From Microdochium bolleyi (lineage: Eukaryota; Ascomycota; Sordariomycetes; Xylariales; Microdochiaceae): a stretch of 64,000 nt of DNA. Position 1 is the first letter of the stretch. Every line of letters starts with the position of its first letter. Positions 40,448-54,446 of the stretch are shown piece after piece. A program made the position numbers and the translations under genes. Location: NCBI GenBank assembly GCA_001566295.1, contig KQ964245.1, forward strand, positions 935,524 to 999,523, given 5' to 3'. The notes beneath the pieces are model-generated. The model was not told the DNA's origin and did no database searches. It was given only the letters and a program-made list of their open reading frames with translations.

Positions 40448-43098
40448 GGCGAGGATTAAATCTAGAGCGGATACGGACCGGCCAGAGCTAGCCAGGGCCT
40501 GCATGGCTCCAGCATGTCTGGTGGCAGGGGTCCGCCCAACCAGGCCAACCTTGACCCAGGCCATGCGCAACAGAGGCAGGCCAGGGCAGCAGACTCCTAC
40601 CCACAGGCTTGCCGCAACGGGCGGCTTGCAAGTTGCGAGAGCAGGGTTCCTTGGGGGAGCGAGTTGCCCAGCACCTGGATATAATTAGCCCCACGGCTCT
40701 CGTTGGTGCAGAGCCCAGATATCATGGCTCCAACAGCTCCATAGAGTGCAGCAGCTAGCACGCTCGCAGCTCTGACTCGTCCTCAGAACTGGTCACCTGA
40801 CACAGGGATCGCATGGTTCGAGCGTGCTGATTGAAGACACGGCCAGTGTTTCTGCTGCGGACTGCGGACTTGCCATTGACTGGCCGTCTGTTGTCATGGT
40901 CCGCCACTGTCGACATCACGAGCGTCACGGCAGGGAGCAAGCCAAGTGAGGAGCAGCCAAACAGGCGAGGGCAGAACCCTGGCTGTGCCGGCGCCGGCCT
41001 CGTGCCACAATCACAGCGTTGGACGTGGCTGGATCGGCAGGGTCGTGGGGGAGGAGTCGCGGAGCGGACTCTGTCCAGGTGGGCATCAGCGAGGGGTCCC
41101 GTCCGGAGTGCTTCACATCCGCCGGCGTGAACGCGAAAGGCAGGTCTGCGGCGGTGCGGGACTCTCGAGCGTACAGACTTGCGAAGTTCCTTCTGGCGGG
41201 GGAGACTGGCGGCCGTCGCTGCGAAGACCAGGACAGGGCAGCGAGTCGCGCGGGCGCAGAGCGCAATGCTGCAATCGCACACAAGACGTCCTAGCTGGGT
41301 GTGGCGGCGGCGGCGGCGGGCGGCGGGCGGGCGGGCGAGAGGACGGGTTGGCGAGCGACGGGAGGCCGAGATGGGACTCGTTGGACGGATGGGCAGAGGT
41401 TGGCAAGGCATGTCATGTCGTTGTGTGCCGAAGCGCAAGCGTGGACAGCGGGCGGCTAAGGGACCACACTGGCTGGTAGCGTGCAGGGGAGGGCAGGAGC
41501 AGCCGGCGAATGAGGGGGCGAAGAGCCGGTCTTGGCACACGGGCGGGCGGCAAGAGCAAGTGACGGGCCTTCTCGTTGGCTGCTGGGCCCTGGCACTCGT
41601 GGAAGGCGCGCCCAGGGTCCTGCCGGCGCCCCAGCTGGCAGGCCGCTGATTGGCCGACCGTCCGGGGACATTTAGAGCTTCTCCGCTCAGAGCTCTGGCT
41701 CTTCAGCCCCGTTTGTCCCCCGTTTGTGTCTGATGCGGGGCTGCTGGCGATCGCCACGGGGCGAGGTGGGGGCCTTGACATCCACTCAACGCTCTTTGGT
41801 GGCTCACCTTGTTGTCAAGGCTCCTTCCCAGCTCGAGACACTGCGACAAGACTACCAAGGTCGGCATGGGGAAAACGTGCAGGCAGCAGAGTTCTCTCAC
41901 GGGGTCTTCACATTCGGGCCGCTGAGAAGTGAGGCGGTGTGCATTGCGGTGAGCTGTGGCTGCACGTGAACATGCTGTCCGCAGTCCAGCAAGGCTGGTC
42001 CGGTCTGTGTCCGCTAGCGCCAGAGCACTTTGTTTGCCGTGCCCGAGGAAGCAGCTCCGTCTCGCGTTACAGAAGCTTGGCTTGGGGACGGACCATGTCA
42101 AAGCCGGCGGGCTGTGTCTGGGTAAACATGGTACATCCAACACGGTCAATCAAACCAGCAGCTGTCAAGCCCGATTGGGATGGATCCTGCTTCATTTTCT
42201 GATCGTGAGTAGCATTGAACGGCCACGTCGATGCTGGTCGCGTTGGGCTGTCAATATCGCCTACTCGTAAGTCACATTCTACATCTATATATAAGTCTTG
42301 GCCTGCAGTCGACTGGCGTATACCTGCCGAAGGGTAGGAGTTGTCCAGACAAGCCGAGAAAGCGGCGGCATACTCCGGCCACAACGTAGAACCGGCTTCG
42401 ATGTCGTTGCAGCCAAGCTCAAGGACACGATACCTGGCCCCATGTGTGCTGCACTGCGCCTTGTTTGCAGTAGCCATGTGTGCATCTCCCATGGCGACTA
42501 AATATAGACATATCACGTACAGAGTAGAGTTCAGCGATGGGCTGCATGTGGCCGCATAATGGGCTTCGAGGCAAGTCTGGAGCCCAGCCACGTTCTTGGA
42601 CATGGTGTCAACTTTTAGGAATCCTGCCGGTTGGTCTCCAGCCTGCAGATGGAGCCCGAGATCTGGCTGATGTCGGGTCCTTGTGGGAATGGATCGAGAC
42701 TGGCGTGCACAGCCCGTCGATGACTTGCGCCCAGGTGGTTGAGTGCCATATGCATGATACTGCACCGAGAGGGCCGCCCGATGCTCGAGACCAAGCCCGA
42801 GGACAGTCGCGGTCTAGTCAACATGCCACAAGGTTCTCCATCGAGAAGCCTGCACCGAACAGCTGTCCGTTCTCACTGTTCTCATCCAGGCCCCGCCGTT
42901 GCTGTGTGCGATTGTCGACGACAGGAAGCCCACGTTCCCCCACCTCGACACCAGCATCCAAGGTTGCTGCGCGAGCACTTGCAGCTTCAAAGTTGGGGGT
43001 TGCTCGGTCGACCCCACCTTCCATGCGTCCATGCTGCAGCTTGGGCATACATGGCATCCGTGGACGCTGCGGTTCTGATGCTGGGTGGCTCCTCGCAG
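40448..43098. other. Gene-free region, first part
   Basis: These 2.65 kb have no supported gene. There are repeated CCAGG/GGCCAGG words between 40480 and 40640, a CGG repeat with a G-quadruplex motif at 41303..41338 and a TATATAAG element near 42287. Long frames overlap on both strands without consistent codon bias. Confidence 0.4.
41318..41335 (+). other. G-quadruplex motif
   Basis: Four GGG runs (41318, 41325, 41329, 41333) are separated by loops of 4, 1 and 1 bases, at the end of a CGG repeat. This meets the standard G3N1-7 quadruplex definition. Confidence 0.55.
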
Positions 43099-43447
43099 CA
43101 AATCACGTCGCAACTGCCCACCTGCTGTTTGCGCCGTCCCTTACATCGAGTTGCTGCTGTCCGACCACGACGACATCAACCACACAACCTCGCCGACCGC
43201 GGACCGCACCCGGCTGCAGTCCGACGTCGCCGCCCGTCCCAATGAGAGCGCCGTTGGGCCTGACCGCAACCTCCTCCCGCTCGCCTGCCCCCATCTCACC
43301 GGTGCTCCATGCATCCTATGCGACCTGCTGCAGATGGTGGCGGCCCGCCACTCTGCGCATCCGCGTAATCTATTCAATGCGGCCGGCGTGGCGGCCACGG
43401 ACGATCCGGCTCGCCAGCGCTGGCAGCAATCACAGAGTGCAACTTAA
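43099..43447 (+). other. Coding-like segment, possible terminal exon of an unrecognised gene
   Basis: In one frame this segment, ending with TAA at 43445..43447, has a marked preference for G or C at third codon positions like the true genes here. It reads as a balanced protein (PYIELLLSDHDDINHTTS, LACPHLTGAPCILCDLLQMV). An acceptor-like TCGCAG lies at 43093..43098. I could not find a matching upstream exon, and no family is recognised. It could also be chance, or a gene remnant. Confidence 0.25.
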
Positions 43448-46400
43448 AACTTCTGATATCATCGACACCCACAGAGTACAGACACAATAATGAAGTGCAG
43501 GGTGGTCACGACGCCACGCACGGCAGGGATAAGGTAGGTAGGTCGCAATTTACCCCCAGCTCGCGATCACAGCACACCAGGGACGGCTCGGGTCCCCTGT
43601 TCGGACGGGACGGGAGCTAGCCAAGAGCTGACTGGGGCTTTTGTCGAGCGTGCCCTTGCCCAGAAGCTGTTGGAGATCCCACTGCTTTGTGCAGCACTCG
43701 CAAATCTTGTCAATAGCGGGCTAGGCGCGGAGATTTCTCAAGACCAACAGCCCCCAAAAGGGATTCGCGGCCCCATCAGCTGTTCAGGCGTACCGTCCCG
43801 CAACTGAGCCAACATCTGGAGAATGACAGTCTCGTGCCAGGATGTTCCTTACACGACTCTCGGTGGATCGATGTGGTGCTCGACGTCGACGATGGGGTCC
43901 ATCCGCGGATTTGGTCTGCATCGTGTTGGTTCCAACTTGAACTACTATCGTGAGCATTGATTCTCGGCGAGGCTCACAACAAGACTCCTGGCGAGGGGGA
44001 CATGCAAACAATTTCGCTTGCGACTTGACAAGGGTATTGGGTAATCTGGAGTGTACGGAGTGCCAGCCCTCTCCCTAACTTATCGGATCGGTAGACACGA
44101 TTCATGAAGTCCCTTCAAGGCTCTTCCGAGTAGCGGTGCTTCTCCTTGTCACTTCGATGGTCGGAGAGAGGCAGGCAGAGTCAACAAGTGCCGGCATATC
44201 GGCCATCGCCTTCCAGGACGGACCAAAACTGCAACGTTCAACAGTCGAGTGCGAGATCCCGAATTCGTTCAACATATGCCACAGATGCTGTGAGTGCGAT
44301 GGCAATGTTCTCGCTACAACCTTGGCTCGCTGCCTGAGCCAACAGGCCTTCACGAAAGAGCAATCGAGGCGCAACCACACCCGCACAGTTGAGAATATCG
44401 ATCTTGCGCACCAACGCCTCCGCAGCATTGTAGTGAAGATCGCTGTGGTCATGCGAACTATCATGCCGCGAATATGTGTGGGTGATGGCAATCACTAGTG
44501 CGTATGATGAGGCTGGCCGCAATCAAGATCTTCATGCGGTATGTGATATCCCCTAGCCCGTAGACCTGGTCCTTGTCCAGCAGGGTTCCCCCCATCTGAG
44601 AGCTCTATCCTTGTATCATTATGGCTTGACCGAGAGCTCGCCTCCACTGAAGAGTTTTCTGATTTCAGTTACACCATCACTCAGGACACAGAGGTAGCGC
44701 TGCCAGACCTGTAATCAAAGAAAAAGTTCTGCGCCGAGACATCGAAGCGATATTGGGTAGCATCTCAGCGAGCTAGCACAGTTTGAACTCTGGCAGGGAG
44801 TCTTTGTCACATTCTCCGGCTGTCGACCACTGAATAAGCACCCGCAATGGTAACCCATCAAGCAGGGGCCGCAAAAGGCGGCGCCCGCGGCTGAGTGTGA
44901 TACATTTGTGACGAAATCTCACAGTGCAACGCCATTCACATCCGCGTTAGGATAGCTGGGATTCTTGTCCCCTCTCAGACCCTCCTCCATCTGTATGAGG
45001 TGGGGAAAGATCAGGGGTGGGCTGGCAAGCACCGGTGCACTACACCATCAACAAGGACATGTGGCAGCTGCCGGCCGTGTGATTGTGTGCTTAAGCACTC
45101 GTGGGACGTATACAGCTCTGATCCACCCAGCACCGGCCATGGTGACTGGAGGTCTCTCAACTCATGGGTATCATTGGCAGAGGAGGACGGGGGCGATGCA
45201 TTCAATGCCCGCCATAGGTGCGTCGCGTCACATTCACCACCACTTGTCACTCATGCCGGCAATCCCGCATTGAAAAGCACGCTCCGGAGCCAATGGCATG
45301 CACGCACCAGTGTGGTGTCAGGCATTGTTGCTGTGCGGGATAATACCGCAAGAGAGCCCGGGATGGAGGGTGGCATCGCAATTGGCACCCCGTCCAGTAA
45401 CCCTTTCTCAGGATCCCACACCAGCTAAATAGGGTCCTCAAATGCTTATTTGGACGCAGCGGAGGGGGCCCGCAGTTCGCCAGAGCTGAAGCTCTCTCTC
45501 TCGGTCCTGGTTGTCGTCGTGCTCAAGGAGGAAATGATAAGTGATATCTCCATCCACTCTCTACTCAGCTATGCTACTATTTCGTGAAGCGTGCTTGACA
45601 GAAGGAAATTACAACCCCTTAGCTGGCATCCCCTCCCCCCTCTCGTTTCCCTCTCGGGCGATATGATGTGATGTGATGACCTTTCTAGCCCCAGTTGCCT
45701 TGATGCTGAACCAGTCTCGGGACCGAAAAGGGGGACTTGTAAAGGCTGAACTTCCAAGCACCACGAACCATGGAGTCTCGTGTGGCTCTGCGCGAAAATG
45801 AGTCCGAGATGGCAATCGGGTGTTCTTTGGCGTTTCACAGAGTCCGAGGATTCCCTTCCCCGCCCTGCGGACCTGTTGCTCTCTGAATACTCTGCAAAAT
45901 GTCCCACGTAACACCTACGTACGGTCTTCGTCGTCGCGTATTTTGAAGGAGTTATTTTGCTGCCATCCGAGGAAGGGGAGGGGGTTTCTGATCACCAGAT
46001 ACTTCCGGGCATGGTTGCTTCCCAATATTGGCTCGTCGGCCAAGAACCAAGAAGGTCCCGACTCTTTCTCTCTCAGGAATGAGCTGGCAGCGCGAGATCT
46101 ACCACTACAGTATCATTAGTCTGACTTTCTGAAGTCTCGGGTGTTTGATGGTCTTCCGTCTGCAAATCAGAGACGAGGAAGGGGGCGCTTGCCTGGGAAT
46201 CCGAGAATGGAGGCCCGCGCCTTCTTGTTTCGCCAGAGGCCTGGGTGTGTCTTTCAGTCCGGGCATGTACGATAGCACTATTTACCTCCTCCGGGCTTCA
46301 CACGGACGAGCCTGGTCTTGATTGTCAGTGATGGTGTTGGTGGTGACAATATTGAAGCCACCTTAATACTTAAGCATGTGGACAAACTTGAACACAGGGG

Positions 46401-49400
46401 TGGTGTTCTTTGAGTCGTGAGGTCTTCGTAAGGCCTTTCGAGTGGATTCATAAGGATAGGTTGCTATTACAGCTCCGACCAGGCTGGGAGCGACTTAGTC
46501 TCGAGTCTTTGTCCCAGAGAGCTTCGTTATTATGCGGATACGAAAAGAGCCTGAGGGGTCTTGTGGACCATTCACGTCATGTTGAAGAGATATAGGGCGT
46601 GGAAGTCAACCACGATCGGTCAAAAGTCGACTGCTTAACCCTGGGACGGCGCTCTCGCGCTTGAGCTTGAACTTACCTGTAGTGACAGAAACACCTGTGG
46701 AAAGTTTCCACGGAACACACTGAAGATCTACAACTCATGTTCGTCTTGAACGGAATGGCATTCGACACGATTACAACGTCTGGTCCACGAATATCAACAA
46801 CCTCGAGCCCGGCATCATCTCTGTTGCCTTGGCTTGACTTTTCGCCGCGGGTTTCGAGCCACGAGCACCCTACTGTGAGGTGCGAGGTTTCACGACGATT
46901 GGCATTTCTTGCCATCGCTGGACGACTGAGATTTAGCTTCATGGCCCATGCCCTGGCTGCAGACACGTCTACCTTCTACTTCGCTTGATTCACTCCAGAC
47001 CCCACGCGCGGCGGATTCACGGGCAGTCTGAGGCTGCTACATATCACCGAACTTGATCATAGAAGCCCGGTTGAGGCCAGGCTCACAAGGCATCTGTTCT
47101 GCGCAGACTAGCAAGATTTGTTCAAAAGACGGGGAATGCTGAGATGGATCAGCGACAAGGTAGCAGGGAACACATAGAAAGTAGAACGCTGTGATCCTAC
47201 AGCCGACCAGTGAGGAATCATGGACGCGTTATCGCAGCTCACGAATCCCCTTCCCAGGCAAGTCGCTCCCATTTCTAGGGTTAAACAGGCTTGCTTCGGG
47301 TATCCTGCCCCATAGAACACCGGCTTGCCGATACTATCATGCCTGAGCTGGATGACACACAAGGGCCGGCGAGGCCACTCGGGCTCTAAAGGTCAATTGG
47401 TGGGTTATGCTGGGATTGCCCATACTGTGCTGTTAGCTGTGAGGCTCGTTTCACGTCCACGCAGACTAGCTATCTATGACAGAGGCTCCGGGGTATTCTA
47501 GACATACCTGTGGTATCAGAATAGAAAGCACGTCTGGTATTTGAGAGTCTGTGATCCTGACAGTTTGAGAACCACTCTCCAAAATAATCCACATTTCAGA
47601 AAAAAGAACCCCCCGAAACCGAACTATAGACTATCTCATAGCAATACCTGCGAGAGATGCCGTAGTCATCGTTTCTGAACGGCCCTCATCGGACTCGACT
47701 TGCGTCCTTACATAAGTTTGCTTCGCTTCATCCCATGGGCCGTTGAAACAATCACCGTTCCGCTGAGCATCACTGGATGATTTTTGATAATGTGGTCCGC
47801 ATTCCGTCAGTGTCTGTCACCACGCAAGCATCTGCGAAAGATTTATCGAAAAGTCTCTCATCTACGTCTCGCAATCATCCAAGACAGCAGCAATATTGCT
47901 TGCATGCACAAATAGCATCCAGAGGGGGAGCCAAGCCGCTCTCATGCCGTGCGTCCACTGCAGTGCATCAAACAAGCTTTGTTTGTCTATATAGGCTTCT
48001 GCAACGAACCAAGACACAAAAAGCTTCACGCACGGCAAACGATCGCCGCCAAGCATACGTCTGCTCAGACACACCTTTGTTTACACGAGCTCGTTCGACG
48101 CCAGAAATACACTACTGCCTTCCCTTGCTTCCGTGCCGCCCCTAAGAGTCCCGATCACCTGGAGGTCCAGGGATCATTATAGCGCCATGTCGGTAGCAAG
48201 CAGATCTGGCCTGGAAGACCCTCTCCTCCCCCAGGAGGAAGCAGGATGCGCCAGGTCTATTTTTCAACATTGCCATGTGGTAGAGGTTTCCTGGCGCGTG
48301 CCACGAGTTGGTTCCATGCTGTCATTACCTTTGAAGATGTTCTGTTCTATTTATACCGCTATATATTGTATACTTAGCATGCACGATGCGCATGCCATGC
48401 CTGCGACCCCGAATAGGCTTGTCATTCCAAGATGGCATCCTCGGACTGAGACGGCGATATGCCTTTGCCCCATTGTCATAATGTGCAGCGACAGTGAGTC
48501 GCGAATAATTCCCGGCTGCAGTGAGCATCCAGCAAGGACAGTACAAGAAACATGGCATATTGTCCCATGTGCGGGTTATCGTCCAATGCCCAAAGGGGGC
48601 GATGAGATGTCCGCCCAGGCCATTACCGAGATACATCCGCTCAACCGGGATCCGGAAAGATTAGTATAATGATCAGCTGAATCTCGGCGTTGCGAGAAAC
48701 AGGATGCCCTCCTCGAGTCATGGCGAAGTGACTCATTCATCTCATTGGTGATCTACTCCCCCCTAGAGCTGGAAACTGTGCCGAAAGGCAACAACCTCCA
48801 ACTGCACCCCTATTCCCAGATCCAAAGGGCTTGTCCTTCTAGAAGGACTCTGCGACGGTGGTGTCATGCACGATTCGTTATCCTGCATGGAATCCTGCAC
48901 AGAACCTCTCTCTGCTCTCGCCATGACACGGGTCCTGACCTTTCGAGCACTTCCGCGGGCGCGCCACTCAAAACATGGTGTCAACACCATCGATTTCTCC
49001 TGAAAATCTGCATGCGAATTTGCATTCACCCTTCCCCCCCAATACTTGCAGAGCTCGTGCGCTGGGGTGTGGGAGAAAAGCACCAAGCCACGTGCCACCA
49101 TCAGTGCATATGTCGCGCCTTTGCCTCTGACTGACTCGGAAGGTTGCAGAAGAGCGTGCAGTAGTCGCAACACACGCAAGTCCACGTTCAAGGAGGAGGC
49201 GAGCTCGAGCGTATGCAGGACAAACCTCCGAGCAGATGCTGCCCAGAGAACGAAACCACGCTAACTGATGCAGCTCCTTTCTAGCGTCGTGAGCTGCCCA
49301 GCCTGCCAGGCCTGAGATGCAGACAATAGGAGGAAATAATCGCATAGCAGAGCAGAGCAGCCCGATTCAAGTTCCAGTCTAGAAGGTCGCTAGTGCTCCG

Positions 49401-52400
49401 GGTCTCTGCCGTCTCTTCCGCGCTAGAAGGTTTTGCTGCCTTCTCGTTCCTTTCCACTTTTTGATGCGTCGAGCGGCGCTCGGGTGTTTGAAAAGTGAGC
49501 CGAGCGCTGCGCTCGCTCCTCCTCCCTTCGGAGCTTGGCCGAGGGGCGCACATTTCCTCTCCTCGGCGAGTTGCCGACGAGATCACCTCGAGCCTACTGC
49601 GTGAGGCCGGGCTCGCAGGCTCGTGCACCATACTAACTTGCCTAAGCACGCACGCTCCAGTCATCAAGCAGCCTGGTGGTGGTGTTTTCTGCCACATGGC
49701 GGAAAGGTTGGCACCCCGTGCGCTGCTCCGGACGGAGAAGGGGATATCCGAGGAAATCCGGCACACAGAGCACCGGAATTGCTTCTGTGCTTGTCTCGGC
49801 ACACGATAACTATCACAGATGGTGGGGAATAACGTGCCTTCGTTTGTCAGGACTGTCGCAATCCGTTCTCTAGCAACCCCCTTCACTACAAGACTCCAGT
49901 TGCTGCAGGTAGGTATAGCAGGGCATGCCGGCAGCGAGTGTAGGATGTCTGCGGGCCAGATTCTCGCCCTGGTGGATTATGGTCCGCGCCGGTGAACAGC
50001 ACTCAGTCTTGCCGAGGTGAGAGCGGAGGAAAAGGTAGAAAGGCCCTTGTACGTCGTCCAAGCTCCCGAATCGAGAACTTCTCCCTCTCCACATCCCGGC
50101 CGGAGTGCGGCCGTTCATTCTCGGCGACATTCCCATCCCCACCCACGCGCCGGGCTCATTCCGCCGGCGTCCTGCCGGGCCACTTGGGCCTACCTGTGTC
50201 AAGAAGAGGAAGGCGAGCAGCTGGCCTAGCCTGATGCCGGTCCGAATGGACAGCTTGGTGTCTGGACGGTCTCGTGGGCTGGCGGCGCCTGGCCGAGAAA
50301 AGGTCCGGAGCTCCGCGGTGGCCAGTCTGGCGCATAAACATGATGTGTGGCGCAGTGATTAGGTGGTTAGCTGTACTGGAGCATGCAGGTGCTGAAGCGA
50401 CCGAGCATGGCCGAGGAAGAGTGGCGGCTTTGGTTCCGAGACGTTGGCAGCAAAGTGGATTCTGGGGTCTTCCGTTCGGCCTCGGCTTAACTACTGGACG
50501 TGTGGCTCAGCATCAAGACACGAGGCTGCAAGTCGAGGCAAGATCCTCGGACTCTGGGATCGGCAACGAGGAGCGTGGGATGGCAAAAAGTCCCTGCATT
50601 CAATGTTATCTGCTGTTGCCAGCAGGCGGGGAGCTGGGCCGAGCCGAGGCGGATCTGCCCCGCCGCGCACAAAGCTCCAGAGCTCTCGGAGCTAGGCTGT
50701 TGCTGGGCTAGACCGCCCCGGCTCGCAAGCTCCAGGCAGGCGCAGGCAGGATGCACATGCTCGGCGAATCGCTGTCCCAGACGCCGGCGATCTCTATCAT
50801 GTCTGAGCAGATCGTCTCTGTCCAGACCCTTCCTCCCCGCAGTGTCAGATGCCTCGTCCCGCCTGGACCGCCAATAGCCCCCATCAAGCACCCAATCGGA
50901 ATGCCCAGCACCAGGTAGCCGGGCTAGACGGGATCTTCTGTGTGAGACCCGTCCAGAGAGGTCAACGATAGGAGCGAGACACACCGTGTCTGACATATCG
51001 ACAGGTCAAAGACACTATCATATTCGCCAGCCAACGGGAGCCAAACGAGAGGTCGCGGCGAGCAAAGGGATGGCGGAGAGACCCTGGGGTCAGCACCTTG
51101 GAAAGGCAACACAAGGGACGATCTGGATCGTCTACACAGCTCCTCACTCACAACTGCCTGCATGGGCGATAGCCACACGCCAGTCCACTGAGGCAAACCT
51201 GTCAAACACCGAAATTCAAGACACGGCCATTGTCTGGTGTCTATGATATCGAACCTTAAAGGACGGATCAGCACCGTCCGACCAGAGCGTGCGCAACGTG
51301 TCACATCCTCCCCGCTTGTGCGCAACGTGCCCAGCGGCGCAGGCACTACTCCGAGGCACATCGGAAACGATCACAGTCGAGCCGTCGCAAGAGCCAAGAA
51401 AGCACCCTAACGCTTCCGTTCTAAGGGCCACGGAGCGACAGAACAGATGATCTGTCATCAGCCGTGTAACCATTACTGCAAGTGGCCAAACAGTAGACAG
51501 TCATGACGCCTGGCCCAGGATTTGCGCACGCGCAACAACCGTGATTTGCTGCTTCTTCACAGGGCCACCAACATGCCGCAAGCCAAACGACCAGCTCGCG
51601 GTTAATTGGAGTACTGATTGTTGCGTTTGACAGGTGCACGAGCCGCGGCCGCAAAGTGGTAGCATTGCCTGTCCCTTGGAGCACGTGAAAGAGAGCCAGG
51701 CTATGTAAAGTACGCGTATGTGAGGAGGATGGACCCTTGCGTTGCCCACGGCTCGAGCTTTCCGCCAGTCCACCAACCAGGATCAGTCAGTGTGCTTTTG
51801 TTGCTGCTGCTGTTCTGCTGGTGGTCTTCTTGTTGCGCTTCCCCACAGATAGGTATCTCCCCGGCCCGGAACCGTTGCCCGAGTGCAGCAGCTGGGAACT
51901 GCAGGCCGTTCGGTGGCTTCGCTGGGCGTCGGGACCACGTTTCCTAAAGTGGTTGAATGGGCGGCCAGCACTCAGTAATTAGTGCTCAATGCGGTTTCTG
52001 GTAATATGGGGATCCATGTCGACCCGAGGAAGACTCGACAGAAGTTATCTGCGCGACCAGGGACCCCCAGGGCGGGCGCCCGGTGTGCCGGTGAGGTGCC
52101 CGTTGGCCGGGCTTCGCCGGGGGTGAGTACCCTTGATAGTGAAAGCTAGAGCGAGCTTCTCCTTTGGGCCGGGGCGTGCGTGGGAACTGCCCTGGGCCCG
52201 AAAGTGGCATAGTTGACCATCCCCTTCCCGTCCCTTCCTTCCAGAACAAAAGGGGTGGTCCGGTCGATCCTGGTCGCTTTCCCATCAGGCAGTCCGGGGA
52301 AGACTGAGTAGGGGAGATTGCCCCTGAGAACGGAACGCCATCCGGAGCATGGGTTGGCGGAAGGGAGAGGACATGTGGGACGGGGGGCCACCAACGGGGA

Positions 52401-54429
52401 AGGGGAACAAGGGCAACGCTTTTGCGCTGGGTTGCGCACCAGCCAGCCCCCTTGCGACAATAATGTTGTTGCTAGACGACTGGTGACTGGACAGGAGCAA
52501 AATTCTATCGAACGGCATCGTATATTGCCGCCGGCGACGAGGGCAGGGGAGCTGACTCCAAGCAAACCACCACGCCAAGGGACGGTAGGATGTGACTGCT
52601 CGTAGGGACCCAAGGCCCCCGGTGTGACAACCGCGTGTGGGGGTGCGCGCGCTACGTGACTTGCGATACTCTTATGCGACGCGTTATGATCCCAACCACT
52701 GCCGCCGGCGCGGGCCCCCGCGGGCCGCCATGGCCCGGTGTGATCGTCGTCGCATTGGGAGCAAACAAAACGGTGACGGACCGTTGGTACAAGTTGGGAT
52801 GAGAGAGCGGGATTGGATGATTCGTTCAGTGAACCTGCTCATTGGTGTGACGATGACTCGGGCACGAAAACAGAGTTGAGATGAGACGCGGAGCCGTGTT
52901 TCGAGACGGTGACACTGGGGGCGATGCAATGGCTCCTATCTGGGCCCCATTCGGCGGCAGCGCGTTCTGGTTGGACCGCATGCCACCCGGCTTGCTCGTC
53001 CGTAGACCGTCGGCGTGCACAAGATTGCGAGTCACGGACACCAGGGCCTCAAGGGTTATTTTCTGATCGAACGCTTAATGCCACCTTATCCATCCGGTTG
53101 ACATGTGGACATGGGGCTCTCCAGTCTCCAGAGGCAGCTTCCAGAAACGTTGCCAATATCCGGGGGGCGTGCGCCGACCGATAACAAGATTGCTCTGGTT
53201 CCCCAGACTTCTCGCCGGCTAAAAGCTTGGGGGACGACGATACACGCACTCCGATTGGTGGGAGATCAGTTTATCCTGTAGAGCAGACGCAGAGAGGGTC
53301 CAGCCGCCTTGTCGGCGCGCGGCTCTGCCTGGTGGTGGTGGTCTCGCCTATCTTGCTTGCATCTTTTGGCCGTGCAGAATGGAATACGACATGGTAGGTA
53401 CCCGACGGATGAATTGCCCATGCACAAATCACACAACGATGAGCTTCGACAAGGCTTGTGGAGGTGCCCCAGATTGGGATGGCTAAATGGGAGATCTCAA
53501 GAGGACAGCAACCTGTTAGTCAGTTGGATGTGCACCGGGCTTGACCAGAGGGAGGCTAATCCCCGCCGCCACAACTGAAAACAGTAATACGACCACGCAG
53601 TGCGTAGTGAGAAGCCGATGCTGTATCAGTGACACCAATCTTCAAAAGGATGTCTAGGCGAGATGGGAATGGACCTTCCAGCCACAAACAACCCGAGAAA
53701 TTAGACATCGGGTCAGACACATGGTGAATAGGTGACAGAGTTGCCACCTCCATGTCGCACTAGCAAGAGTTACGCGGCAATAAGCAAACGCAGGGAATAA
53801 GCCTATCGCAAGCTGAGGTGCCTCTTGCGTCAACATGTTCCACAGGCAATAGGTAATTTAGGCCAGGAAAAAGAAAGACACCCATCCCCGCGACACTCAG
53901 ACACAAGCACCCCATTCCCATTCGGGCGCGGCTTGCTTGAACAAAGGGCACCATACGGAAGTCGTGTGTGGCGTGTGGTTTTTTTTCAGCCACTCTTGCC
54001 ATGCACGTCAGGAGGAAGAGCCGCGCGAGACAATGATCCAGATTGCACACTTCCCTTTGGACCACTTGATCTCAGACATGTGCGGGTAGGCAGATCATGG
54101 TGCGCCACTGGGGGGCCCCCGCGCGGACGGGCGATGTGCATGTCGACCTTTCACACATTCTTTTTGGGAGAGCATTTCCGACCTATCTATTATGGAGAAT
54201 CGTGTGCCTCTGGCCAGCACGATATCATATGCTCTAATGCTTCGGTACTGTCGGCTGCTGATTGAGGAAGAGTAAGAGAATGGCTCAGCTAGGTTGCGAC
54301 GAATGAGCATTCCAGTCGCTGCAAATTCCCCGTCTTGAATCCCTCGAGGCAGCGACCTTGTGGCGGGTGTGGCAGCAACGAAAATGTGCCACACACGTGC
54401 TGCCTGCTGCAACGTTGACCTTGGCTGGC

Positions 54430-54446
54430 GGGCGGGCCGGGGCGGG
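54430..54446 (+). other. G-quadruplex motif with very short loops
   Basis: GGGCGGGCCGGGGCGGG has four G-runs with loops of 1, 2 and 1 bases, which predicts a very stable quadruplex. It also contains GGGCGG boxes. Confidence 0.6.

Noticed and set aside
40755..41540. Open frame of 261 codons, minus strand
   Set aside because: Arg/Pro/Ala-rich reading of the CGG repeat area, with overlapping frames on both strands.
42269..42310. GTAAGT..CTGCAG intron-like stretch in the desert
   Set aside because: Only about 42 nt, with no good branch site and no coding frame on either side.
42537..43490. Open frame of 317 codons, + strand
   Set aside because: Rich in Pro, Ser, Arg and Thr as expected for an off-frame reading of GC-rich DNA. 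In its 3' part another frame (ending 43447) has the better codon bias.
49281..49886. Open frame of 201 codons, minus strand
   Set aside because: No recognisable motif; overlapping frames exist on the + strand.
51737..51982. 81-codon frame with a membrane-like N terminus
   Set aside because: The hydrophobic part comes from a TGT/TGC-rich run. Too short and without support.
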